A stretch of DNA of 20,798 nt from an uncultured Oscillospiraceae bacterium (GTDB taxonomy: Bacteria; Bacillota; Clostridia; Oscillospirales; Oscillospiraceae): positions 1-20,798 of the forward strand of contig CAAEUZ010000084.1 in NCBI GenBank assembly GCA_900759385.1. Direction: 5' to 3'. How positions within the stretch are numbered: position 1 is the stretch's first letter; each line of letters starts with the position of its first letter. The position numbers and the translations under genes are program-made. The notes below the pieces were generated by a model. The model was not told the origin of the DNA and did no database searches. It saw only the letters and a program-made list of their open reading frames with translations. Positions 8,819 to 15,686 of the stretch are shown piece after piece.

Positions 8819-9577
8819 ATGGCAAAGCAGACGGATCCGCTGCGGAAGAGAATATCGAGGCGCGCCGCGCTCATAGGCCCGGCGAAATTCCTGCTCGGAT
8901 GCGTCGTGCTCATCTTTGTGCTGAGTATCTTCCTGCAGGTGAACTCCATAGAGGTCACGGGCAACTCGCACTACACCGCACAGGAGATAGAGCAGGCCGC
9001 GGGCATAGAAGAGGGCGACAACCTATTCTTCATCAACCGCTTCGCCGCCGTGGGCGGGATACTGGCAAAGCTGCCGTACGTGGAGAGCGTGTCCATAACC
9101 ACGCAGCTGCCCGGCACGGTGATATTTGAGATAACCGAGAGCCAGGCGCTGGCCTGGGTTGAGCTGGAGAGCCAGCGCTGGGTAATAGACCGCAGCTGCA
9201 AGGTGCTCACGCAGGACACCACGGGACAAAGCGGCTCGCTGATCCGCGTCATCGGGGTAACACCGGTGAACCCGACGGTCGGCGAGACGCTGGTCCCCGA
9301 CAGCGCGGACACCGGTCTGATCGACACGCTGTCCGAGATGCTCGATCAGCTGCAGCGACGCGGGATGGCGCAGGACGTGACCAGCATAGACCTCACGGAC
9401 CTGTCCTCGCCGCGCATGGAATACCAGGGCCGCTTTACCGTAATTTTCGGCACGGAGGAGAGCATCAACTACCAGTTCGGCAAGCTGGCCTCCGCCGTGA
9501 GCCAGCTCACGAGCGCGGACAGGGGCACATTAGACATAAGCCAGGCCGGTGAAGGCGTCGTGTTCACCCCGTTTTAA
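8819..9577 (+). CDS. ftsQ: Cell division protein FtsQ/DivIB
   Basis: This is a bitopic divisome protein linking early and late division proteins. The 252-residue product has a basic cytoplasmic N-terminus, one membrane segment (about 21-41), a POTRA domain starting at VNSIEVTGN (about 43-112) and a C-terminal beta domain. ATG at 8819 sits 7 nt after AGAGGA and is preferred over the adjacent in-frame TTG at 8816. It follows murA by 16 bp. Normal partners FtsL and DivIC are not encoded here, and no ftsA lies between ftsQ and ftsZ. Confidence 0.9.
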   Translation: MAKQTDPLRKRISRRAALIGPAKFLLGCVVLIFVLSIFLQVNSIEVTGNSHYTAQEIEQAAGIEEGDNLFFINRFAAVGGILAKLPYVESVSITTQLPGTVIFEITESQALAWVELESQRWVIDRSCKVLTQDTTGQSGSLIRVIGVTPVNPTVGETLVPDSADTGLIDTLSEMLDQLQRRGMAQDVTSIDLTDLSSPRMEYQGRFTVIFGTEESINYQFGKLASAVSQLTSADRGTLDISQAGEGVVFTPF

Positions 9578-9618
9578 CAAAAAGAGACGAAAAAAAGTGT
9601 TATGGAAACAAAAAATAG

Positions 9619-9647
9619 TTGACCGGACATGGGAAAAGATATAATAT
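9619..9647 (+). promoter_or_regulatory. ftsZ promoter
   Basis: A TTGACC -35 at 9619-9624 is followed either by TATAAT at 9640-9645 (15-bp spacer) or by TAATAT at 9642-9647 (17-bp spacer). The preceding 40 bp are A-rich in an otherwise GC-rich region, as expected for an UP element. It allows ftsZ expression independent of the upstream cluster, with a leader of about 75 nt that contains a GC-rich imperfect hairpin near 9674-9700. Confidence 0.7.
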
Positions 9648-9726
9648 GAGTAGAAGAAGAAATAATACAAGGACGCGCCGGACATCCCCGCGCGGCGTCT
9701 CAAATGATATGAGGGAGGCACCGAAT

Positions 9727-10869
9727 ATGTCTTACAAATCCGAAACCGGACCGGAAAACGTCGTTACTCTGAAGGTTCTGGGCGTGGGCGGAGCCGGCAA
9801 CAACGTGGTCAACCGCATGGTAAAATCCGGCACCCAGGGCGTGGAGTTCATCTCCGTCAACACGGACAAGCAGGCTCTGGCCGTCTCGAACGCCGACCAG
9901 AAGATTCAGATAGGCGAGAAGCTGACCCACGGGCAGGGCGCGGGCTCCGACCCCGACATGGGCAAGAAGAGCGCCGAGGAGAGCCGCAACGACATAGCCA
10001 AGTCCATCGAGGACGCGGATATGGTGTTCATCACCGCCGGCATGGGCGGCGGTACGGGCACGGGCGCCGCCCCGATAGTCGCAGAGATAGCCCGCGAAGC
10101 CGGCGCGCTGACCGTGGGCGTCGTCACCAAGCCCTTCAAGTTTGAGGGCAAGCGCCGTATGGACCAGGCTGAGGAGGGCATAAAGAGCCTCCTGGGCAAG
10201 GTCGATTCCTTGCTCATCATCCCCAACGACCGCCTCAAGTACGCCACCGACCAGAAGGTCACGCTGGCCAACGCCTTTGAGATAGCCGACGACGTGCTGC
10301 GTCAGGCCGTCACCAGCATATCCGACCTCATCAAGAACACCGGCTTCATCAACCTCGACTTCGCCGACGTCACCACCATCATGAAGGACGCGGGCTTCGC
10401 GCACATGGGCGTGGGACATGCCGTCGGCAAGGGCAAGGCCGAGGAGGCCGCGAGGATGGCCGTGTCCAGCCCGCTCATGGAGACCAGCATCAACGGCGCT
10501 CACGGAGTGCTGATAAACGTCACCGGCAGCGAGGATATGGGCCTTGACGACGTCGAAGCCGCTGCCAACCTTGTGCAGGAGGCCGCGCATCCCGACGCCA
10601 ACATCATCTTCGGCGCCACGTTCGACAACTCCCTGGAGGACGAGATCCGCGTCATCGTCATCGCCACCGGCTTTGAAGAGGGCCGCCCCGCTGCAGCCGC
10701 CGAGCCCGCCAGGCAGCCCGCCGCCTCCGAGGGGCTGTACAGCGCCGCCAGGCAGCAGGCCGCCAGCAGCCCCGCTCCCGCCGCCCCCGCGGCCGAGCCT
10801 CAGCCGGCCCAGTCCAATCCGGACGAGGACCCGTACGACACTATCTTTAAAATCTTCAATTCCAGGTAA
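9727..10869 (+). CDS. ftsZ: Cell division GTPase FtsZ
   Basis: This tubulin homologue assembles the cytokinetic ring and recruits the division machinery. The 380-residue product has the nucleotide loop GVGGAGNNVVNRM (19-31) and the tubulin signature GGGTGTG (107-113), followed by the GTPase and activation domains. An Ala/Pro/Gln-rich linker occupies roughly 320-365. The C-terminal peptide ends DPYDTIFKIFNSR and lacks the classical DIPxFLR form. The start at 9727 follows GGGAGG; the frame is open further upstream but lacks a ribosome site and overlaps the promoter. Ile codons here are mainly ATC (16 of 25), unlike neighbouring genes. Confidence 0.97.
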   Translation: MSYKSETGPENVVTLKVLGVGGAGNNVVNRMVKSGTQGVEFISVNTDKQALAVSNADQKIQIGEKLTHGQGAGSDPDMGKKSAEESRNDIAKSIEDADMVFITAGMGGGTGTGAAPIVAEIAREAGALTVGVVTKPFKFEGKRRMDQAEEGIKSLLGKVDSLLIIPNDRLKYATDQKVTLANAFEIADDVLRQAVTSISDLIKNTGFINLDFADVTTIMKDAGFAHMGVGHAVGKGKAEEAARMAVSSPLMETSINGAHGVLINVTGSEDMGLDDVEAAANLVQEAAHPDANIIFGATFDNSLEDEIRVIVIATGFEEGRPAAAAEPARQPAASEGLYSAARQQAASSPAPAAPAAEPQPAQSNPDEDPYDTIFKIFNSR

Positions 10870-10910
10870 ATTTTACGGGCTGCTGCCGAAAATTTCGTAA
10901 ATAATGCACA

Positions 10911-10948
10911 AACTCAGGGGCCGCTGATGCGGCCCCTGAGTTATTTTT
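10911..10948 (+). terminator. Rho-independent terminator of ftsZ
   Basis: A perfect 14-bp stem (10911-10924 with 10929-10942) closes a TGAT loop and is followed by an ATTTTT tract. It ends the division transcript. Confidence 0.92.
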
Positions 10949-10988
10949 AGTGCGCTGGGGAGGAAATGATTAAGTTTTTGCTTTATTG

Positions 10989-11017
10989 TTGACATTTTCA
11001 CAAACTAGTGATATATT
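10989..11017 (+). promoter_or_regulatory. Strong promoter for the 63-codon membrane protein gene
   Basis: TTGACA at 10989-10994 matches the sigma-A -35 consensus perfectly, and TATATT at 11012-11017 follows after the optimal 17 bp. The surrounding DNA is AT-rich. Confidence 0.8.
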
Positions 11018-11065
11018 TAACACAGAAGGCGATAGAAGCCGCCGAAACGTCTGGAGGTAATACAA

Positions 11066-11257
11066 ATGAAGGACCTTTTCTTTGGTATTGCGATGTTATT
11101 GGCTGGCATATTCTGTGCGATTCTCGGCGCCGAGTATGAGTTCATGTACATTGTCGGCGGCCTGTTTGCCGCTATCGGCGTTGTGGTCGCGTTCATGGCC
11201 GAGTTCGGAGGGGGACTGGTGAAGAATCCGGACGACGACAAGGACACCAAATTCTGA
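11066..11257 (+). CDS. Small two-helix membrane protein of unknown function
   Basis: I do not recognise this 63-residue protein. It has two hydrophobic segments (about 4-21 and 27-46) joined by a short turn with acidic residues (GAEYEF). A 14-residue tail follows, rich in Asp and Lys (NPDDDKDTKF), which should lie on the same side as the N-terminus. It has a good ribosome site (GGAGG, 8 nt before ATG), its own consensus promoter and its own terminator, so it is a monocistronic, probably well-expressed gene. Its position between ftsZ and ireB hints at an envelope role, but the isolated transcription unit weakens that argument. Confidence 0.8.
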   Translation: MKDLFFGIAMLLAGIFCAILGAEYEFMYIVGGLFAAIGVVVAFMAEFGGGLVKNPDDDKDTKF

Positions 11258-11273
11258 GCTTCTGATATACCGG

Positions 11274-11313
11274 TACAGGCGCGCCGCATGACTGTCGGCG
11301 CGCCTGTATTTTT
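11274..11313 (+). terminator. Terminator of the small membrane protein gene
   Basis: A perfect 13-bp stem (11274-11286 with 11296-11308) encloses a 9-nt loop and is followed by a run of five T residues. Confidence 0.9.
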
Positions 11314-11335
11314 CAGGACGGAGGCCGGCGAGGGT

Positions 11336-11379
11336 AAAAGCAAAGGGGACACCGGGTGAGCTCACCGGTGTCCCTTTGC
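11336..11379 (-). terminator. Terminator of ireB
   Basis: The arms pair over 15 bp with one bulged G, around a loop holding the palindrome GGTGAGCTCACC. On the - strand the hairpin is followed by TTTT (complement of 11336-11339). It converges with the terminator of the preceding + strand gene. Confidence 0.75.
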
Positions 11380-11397
11380 ATGTCCGCGGGCCTGTCC

Positions 11398-11640
11398 TTA
11401 CTTGCCCAGGTAGCTTATAAGCAGCTCCTGCAGCAGCTCGTCGCGGTCGAGGCGGCAGATAAGTGCGCGCGCGTTGTTGTAGTTTGTGATATACGTCGGG
11501 TCCTCGCTGATGATGTAACCAACCAGCTGATTTATAGGGTTATAGCCCTTGACCTTGAGGGCGTCGTACACCGCTGACAATATCTCACGGGTCTCGCTGC
11601 GCTCATCTATTGCGGTAAATCTTCTGGTGACATCCTCCAT
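11398..11640 (-). CDS. ireB: IreB family regulatory phosphoprotein (UPF0297/YrzL family)
   Basis: The 80-residue protein matches the whole family: TRRF near the start, VYDALKVKGYNPINQLVGYI, SEDPTYITNYNNAR, and the ending LDRDELLQELLISYLGK. In Enterococcus faecalis IreB is a substrate of the PASTA kinase IreK and a negative regulator of cephalosporin resistance, so the family belongs to PASTA-kinase wall-stress signalling. An AGGAGG lies about 10 nt before ATG. In many Firmicutes the gene is followed by ruvX (yrrK) and yrzB; here it stands alone, with a terminator directly after it. Family assignment is firm; function in this organism is inferred. Confidence 0.93.
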   Translation of the reverse strand: MEDVTRRFTAIDERSETREILSAVYDALKVKGYNPINQLVGYIISEDPTYITNYNNARALICRLDRDELLQELLISYLGK

Positions 11641-11670
11641 GGCCTGAGCCTCCTTTTTCGTGATGCTGTT

Positions 11671-11676
11671 ATTATA
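11671..11676 (-). promoter_or_regulatory. Probable -10 box of ireB
   Basis: On the - strand this reads TATAAT in an AT-rich stretch about 30 nt before the ireB start. No good -35 hexamer is found at 16-18 bp, so the promoter is only partly supported. Confidence 0.5.
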
Positions 11677-11754
11677 ACAGAAAATTCGATTGCGAACATT
11701 ACGGTTGCATTACAGTTTCTTTAAGACTTCGTTAATTATACATGCAGGTTTGCG

Positions 11755-11791
11755 AAAGGAAAAAATATCAGCCCGGGAGGCCCGGGCTGAT
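11755..11791 (-). terminator. Terminator of the pheST operon
   Basis: A perfect 11-bp stem (11767-11777 with 11781-11791) with an AGG loop is followed on the - strand by a long T-rich tract (complement of 11755-11766). It lies about 20 bp after the pheT stop. Confidence 0.9.
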
Positions 11792-11810
11792 GCTTTATTT
11801 TCGGCCTGGT

Positions 11811-14222
11811 TCAGCGCAGCTTTACGCCGTACTGCTCCTCAAGGGCGCTGAGTATGCCGGCCACGGCCTCATCGGCGTGGGTATCGGTGAGGGTCTGGTC
11901 CTCGGCGCGCAGGGCGAGGGAGAAGCTGATGCTCTTCTTGCCCTCGGGGATATTCGAGCCCTTGTAGACGTCAAAGACTTCGACGCTCTCCAGGTACTCG
12001 CCGCCGGCCTTCCTGATGCACTTGGCCAGCTCTCCGGCGGTGAGCGCGTCGTCGCAGACGACGGAGATGTCGCGCATGACGGCCGGGAAGCGCGGCAGCG
12101 GGGTGTAATAGACCTCGGTGGTGCGGCATTCGAAGATGGCCGGGAAATCGAGCTCGGCGGCGTAGAGCTCGTCGCTCACGCCGTAGTTCCTGGCGACCAG
12201 CGGGTGTACCTGGCCGAATACGCCCAGATACCTGCCGCCCGCGTACACGGCGGCGCAGCGGCCGGGATGATAGCTCGGGTTGTCCTTCACGGGGACGTAC
12301 TCCACGTCCTTGACACGCAGGGCGTCGAGCAGCTCCTCAACCGTGCCCTTGAGGGTGTAGAAGTCCATGTCGTCGCCGTAGGCGCCCAGCGTGAGAACCT
12401 TGGGCTCGTCGGCCAGTCCGTCGGTGCGCTGCTTATACACCTTGGCGAACTCATAGAGCTTTACGTCCCTGTTGCGGTAATTCCAGTTGCGCGCGAGCAC
12501 CTCGAGCATGCTGGGCAGCGTGGTGGTGCGCATGCAGCTGGTGTCCTCGCCCAGGGGGTTGAGAATGCGGATGGCATCGCGCCTCGGGTCGTCCTTGGGC
12601 AGACGTATCATGTCCCAGCCGGCGGGGCTGTAGAAGGAATAGGTGATGATGCCGTCATAGCCGCAGGCGCGGCAGACCTCGCCCAGGGTGCGCTCGGCCG
12701 CCTGCTCGGGGGTATAGCCGCCGGACTTTGTGCCGGAGTCCTCCATCATCGTGGCCGGGATGTTATCAAAGCCGTAGATGCGGGCGACCTCCTCAGCGAA
12801 GTCGTTCTGCGTGTACTTGGCGTCGATGTCAAGGCGCCAGCTCGGCACGGTAACGGTGTTGCCGTCCAGCTCAAAGCCGAGGTCGGTGAGTATCTTGCGC
12901 ATGGTGTCGCCGTCTATGTCGGTGCCGAGTATCCAGTTTACGCGGTCCACGTCCAGCTCGCGCACCAGCGGTGCGGGGGGATTGGGGAAGACGTCGATGA
13001 CGCCGTCCACGACCTCGCCCGCGCCCAGCAGCTCGACCAGCTCGCAGGCGCGGTTGACGGCCTTCATGGTCAGGTAGGGGTCAAGGCCCTTCTCATAGTG
13101 GGCGGAGGCGTCGGTGCGCATGTTCAGCGCGGCGGCGGTGCGGCGGATGCTGGTGCCGTTGAAGTTGGCGCTCTCGAAGAGGACCATCCTGGTGTTCTCG
13201 GTAATCTCGCTGTTCTCGCCGCCCATGACGCCGGCCAGGCCGACGGGCTTGTGCTCGTCGCAGATGCACAGCATGTTCGGCGTGACCTTGCGCTCGTTGC
13301 CGTCCAGGGTGCGGCAGGTCTCGCCCTCGCGCGCGGTGCGCACGACGATGTGGCCGCCCTCCACGCAGGCGAAGTCAAAGGCGTGCATCGGCTGGCCGTA
13401 CTCCATCATGACGTAGTTTGTTATGTCAACTATATTGTTGATGGGGCGCATGCCCATGGCCGCAATGCGCTCGCGCATCCACTTCGGCGAGGGCTCGATC
13501 TTGATGTTGCGCACCATGCGCGCGGTGTAGCGCGGGCAGAGCTCGGGGTTCTCGACGTCCACTTTCACGAGCTCGTTGATGTCGCCGCCGCTGCCCCTGA
13601 CCACGGGCTCATGGAGCTTGAGCGGCTTCTGGAAGGTGACGGAGGCCTCGCGGGCCAGGCCGATGACGGAGAGGCAGTCGGGGCGGTTGGGGGTTATCTC
13701 GAACTCCACTACGTGGTCCTCGCGGCCGATGACGGGGACTATGTCGTCACCGGGTTTGCAGGGCTCCTGCAGGACGAAGAGGCCGTCCTCAATGGCGTAG
13801 GGGAAGTCGTGCAGCGTGAGGCCGAGCTCCTTGAGCGAGCACATCATGCCCTCGCTGAGCGCGTTGTGGAAGGTGGTGGTGCCGATGGTAACGCCGCCGG
13901 GCAGGGTCGCGCCGTCGAGCGCCACGGGGACGAGGTCGCCGACCTTCTGGTTCTGAGCGCCGGTGACGATCTGCAGCAGTCTGCTGCCGCCCACATCGAC
14001 CTGGCAGTTCCAGAGGGTGTGCTTGCCGCTGTCCCCGGCGTCCCAGAGCAGGTCCATCTGCACTATCCTGCCGACGACAACGCGGCTTATGCCCTCGCCC
14101 ATGTAGTGCGTGCCCTCGACCTTGGAGCCGGACATGGTCATGGCCTCGGCGAACTCGTGGTCGTTCTTCTCTTCAAGGCTCACATCGACGAACTCGCTGA
14201 GCCACTTTCTTGAAAGGTTCAT
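11811..14222 (-). CDS. pheT: Phenylalanyl-tRNA synthetase beta subunit
   Basis: This is the beta chain of the alpha2-beta2 class II enzyme that charges tRNA-Phe; it carries tRNA-binding and editing functions. At 803 residues it is full length for bacteria. Domain order: N-terminal OB-fold tRNA-binding domain (about 40-155), the FEITPNRPDCLSV segment, B3/B4 editing domain (about 215-390), B5 domain (about 400-475), synthetase-like core, and C-terminal FDX-ACB anticodon-binding domain beginning near FPAVMRDISVVCDD (about 710-803). It follows pheS by 61 bp. AAGGAG lies about 10 nt before ATG. Confidence 0.97.
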   Translation of the reverse strand: MNLSRKWLSEFVDVSLEEKNDHEFAEAMTMSGSKVEGTHYMGEGISRVVVGRIVQMDLLWDAGDSGKHTLWNCQVDVGGSRLLQIVTGAQNQKVGDLVPVALDGATLPGGVTIGTTTFHNALSEGMMCSLKELGLTLHDFPYAIEDGLFVLQEPCKPGDDIVPVIGREDHVVEFEITPNRPDCLSVIGLAREASVTFQKPLKLHEPVVRGSGGDINELVKVDVENPELCPRYTARMVRNIKIEPSPKWMRERIAAMGMRPINNIVDITNYVMMEYGQPMHAFDFACVEGGHIVVRTAREGETCRTLDGNERKVTPNMLCICDEHKPVGLAGVMGGENSEITENTRMVLFESANFNGTSIRRTAAALNMRTDASAHYEKGLDPYLTMKAVNRACELVELLGAGEVVDGVIDVFPNPPAPLVRELDVDRVNWILGTDIDGDTMRKILTDLGFELDGNTVTVPSWRLDIDAKYTQNDFAEEVARIYGFDNIPATMMEDSGTKSGGYTPEQAAERTLGEVCRACGYDGIITYSFYSPAGWDMIRLPKDDPRRDAIRILNPLGEDTSCMRTTTLPSMLEVLARNWNYRNRDVKLYEFAKVYKQRTDGLADEPKVLTLGAYGDDMDFYTLKGTVEELLDALRVKDVEYVPVKDNPSYHPGRCAAVYAGGRYLGVFGQVHPLVARNYGVSDELYAAELDFPAIFECRTTEVYYTPLPRFPAVMRDISVVCDDALTAGELAKCIRKAGGEYLESVEVFDVYKGSNIPEGKKSISFSLALRAEDQTLTDTHADEAVAGILSALEEQYGVKLR

Positions 14223-14283
14223 ATATCAAATACTCCTTTATAAGCGATAATCGGGTTTCTTGACGGCTGTGCAGCCGGGTGCT

Positions 14284-15309
14284 TCAGAACTGCTCGAGGA
14301 ACCTGACGTCGTTCTCGAACATGAGCCTGAGGTCGGCTATCTTGAAGCGGCGCATGGCGGCGCGCTCGAGGCCCATGCCCCAGGCCAGGCCGGAGTATTT
14401 GCTGGTGTCTATGCCGCTCATCTCGTGGACGTGCGGGTTGGTGACGCCCGCGCCCAGGAGCTCTATCCAGCCCTCGCCCTTGCAGGTGGGGCAGCCCTTG
14501 CCGCCGCACTTGTGGCACTGTACGTCCATCTCGCAGCTCGGCTCGGTGAAGGGGAAGTGGTGCGGGCGGAAGCGGGTGACGGTGTCGGGCCCGTACATCT
14601 GCACGGCCATGTTGTGCAGCAGGCCCTTCAGGTCGGCGAAGGTGATGTGCTTGTCCACGACCACGCCCTCCATCTGGTGGAACATGGGGCTGTGGGTGGC
14701 GTCAACCTCGTCCTTGCGGTAGCAGCGGCCGAAGACGGCGGCGCGTATGGGCATCTCGCGGGTCTCCATGATGCGCGGCTCCATGTTGCTTGTCTGCGTG
14801 CGCAGCAGGGTGCGGCTCTCCTCGTCGAGGTAGAAGGTGTCCGTCCACTCGCGGGCGGGGTGGCCCTCGTCGGTGTTCAGGCGGTCGAAGTTATAGATGC
14901 TCTCCTCGACCTCGGGGCCGTCGTCAACCTCGAAGCCCATGCCGATGAAGATGTCCTTGAGCTCGTCGATGACGATGTCCATGGGGTGCTTGTGTCCGCC
15001 CTTGACGCGCTTGCCGGGGAGGGTGACGTCCAGGGCTTCGGCCTCGAGCTTTGCCTCCAGCGCGGCCTCTTCCAGCGCCACGCGGCGGCCGTCGATGGCC
15101 TCCTCGAGCTGGGAGCGCACGCTGTTGGCCAGCTGGCCCATGGCAGGGCGCTCCTCGGCGGAGAGCTTGCCCATCTGCTTGAGGATAGCCGTGAGCTCGC
15201 CCTTCTTGCCCAGGTACCTGACGCGCAGCGCGTCCAGCGCCGCCATGTCTCCGGCGGCCGCCACGGCCTCCAGGGACTCACGTGCGAGCTTTTCGAGTTG
15301 TTCTTTCAT
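14284..15309 (-). CDS. pheS: Phenylalanyl-tRNA synthetase alpha subunit
   Basis: This catalytic chain forms Phe-AMP and transfers phenylalanine to tRNA-Phe. The 341-residue protein has an N-terminal coiled coil (about 1-90) and the class II core, with motif 2 containing FHQMEGVVVD and motif 3 GLAWGMGLERAAM. A four-cysteine knuckle-like insertion (CHKCGGKGCPTC) sits before WIELLGAG, a feature common in PheS proteins. AGGAGG lies 9 nt before the start. It is the first gene of the pheST operon and is preceded by a T-box leader. Confidence 0.97.
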   Translation of the reverse strand: MKEQLEKLARESLEAVAAAGDMAALDALRVRYLGKKGELTAILKQMGKLSAEERPAMGQLANSVRSQLEEAIDGRRVALEEAALEAKLEAEALDVTLPGKRVKGGHKHPMDIVIDELKDIFIGMGFEVDDGPEVEESIYNFDRLNTDEGHPAREWTDTFYLDEESRTLLRTQTSNMEPRIMETREMPIRAAVFGRCYRKDEVDATHSPMFHQMEGVVVDKHITFADLKGLLHNMAVQMYGPDTVTRFRPHHFPFTEPSCEMDVQCHKCGGKGCPTCKGEGWIELLGAGVTNPHVHEMSGIDTSKYSGLAWGMGLERAAMRRFKIADLRLMFENDVRFLEQF

Positions 15310-15369
15310 TCTTCTGCCTCCTGCGAGTTATATGTGATGGTGTTTTGAACGGTTCAGGGCCGGGACAAC

Positions 15370-15610
15370 AAAAAAACCCTCCGTCCCACAACTGGGACGA
15401 AAGGCTCACTTCCGCGGTACCACCCGTGTTCGGCGCAATGCGCCGCACTCTCACGGCGGGATCGGGCCGTACCCGCCGGTGATTGGCCGGACGCTCCGGG
15501 GCGAACAGTGTGCTCACTACGCGGGAGGCTCTCAGCCGGCGGCCTCCGTTCTCTGCTGCGCGTTCCCGCACACATTTTCCCTTTCACAGCGATATTCCGT
15601 ATTCAACTGG
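15370..15610 (-). promoter_or_regulatory. T-box riboswitch, Phe type, controlling pheST
   Basis: Read on the - strand, the leader contains the T-box core GGGTGGTACCGCGG (complement of 15412-15425). Its UGGU bulge would pair with an ACCA tRNA end, consistent with the A discriminator base of tRNA-Phe. Stem I includes a GGAGGC/GCCUCC hairpin with a CUGAGA-type loop. A UUC triplet (complement of 15503-15505) before GCCCCGGAG is the likely specifier codon. A terminator hairpin (about 15377-15403) followed by seven T residues ends the element. Uncharged tRNA-Phe should stabilise the antiterminator and raise pheST expression. The T-box identity is firm; the exact specifier position is inferred. Confidence 0.93.
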
Positions 15611-15616
15611 AATATA

Positions 15617-15645
15617 CTTATATCACATCGCCCGCCGGAAGTCAA
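15617..15645 (-). promoter_or_regulatory. Promoter of the pheST T-box leader
   Basis: On the - strand TTGACT (complement of 15640-15645) and TATAAG (complement of 15617-15622) are separated by exactly 17 bp. Transcription would start near 15610, at the 5' edge of the T-box. Confidence 0.82.
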
Positions 15646-15650
15646 ATGAA

Positions 15651-15679
15651 TTGACGAAATTCTTTTGCAAAGTTATAAT
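15651..15679 (+). promoter_or_regulatory. Promoter of the nnrD-alr operon
   Basis: TTGACG at 15651-15656 and a perfect TATAAT at 15674-15679 are spaced by 17 bp. The expected start of transcription, about 7 nt after the -10, falls at or next to the nnrD ATG at 15687. Its -35 box lies only 5 bp from the -35 box of the divergent pheST promoter. Confidence 0.82.
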
Positions 15680-15686
15680 AGGCAGC

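Noticed and set aside
9646..9726. An in-frame ATG at 9646 extending FtsZ with an Arg-rich leader
   Set aside because: It overlaps or precedes the expected transcription start of the ftsZ promoter and has no ribosome site; 9727 has GGGAGG.
11742..14213. An 823-codon open frame on the + strand
   Set aside because: It lies entirely opposite pheT, has Ala/Gly/Val/Leu-rich low-complexity content and no ribosome site; it is the antisense shadow of a GC-rich gene.
14260..15348. A 362-codon open frame on the + strand
   Set aside because: It is antisense to pheS with shadow-like composition.
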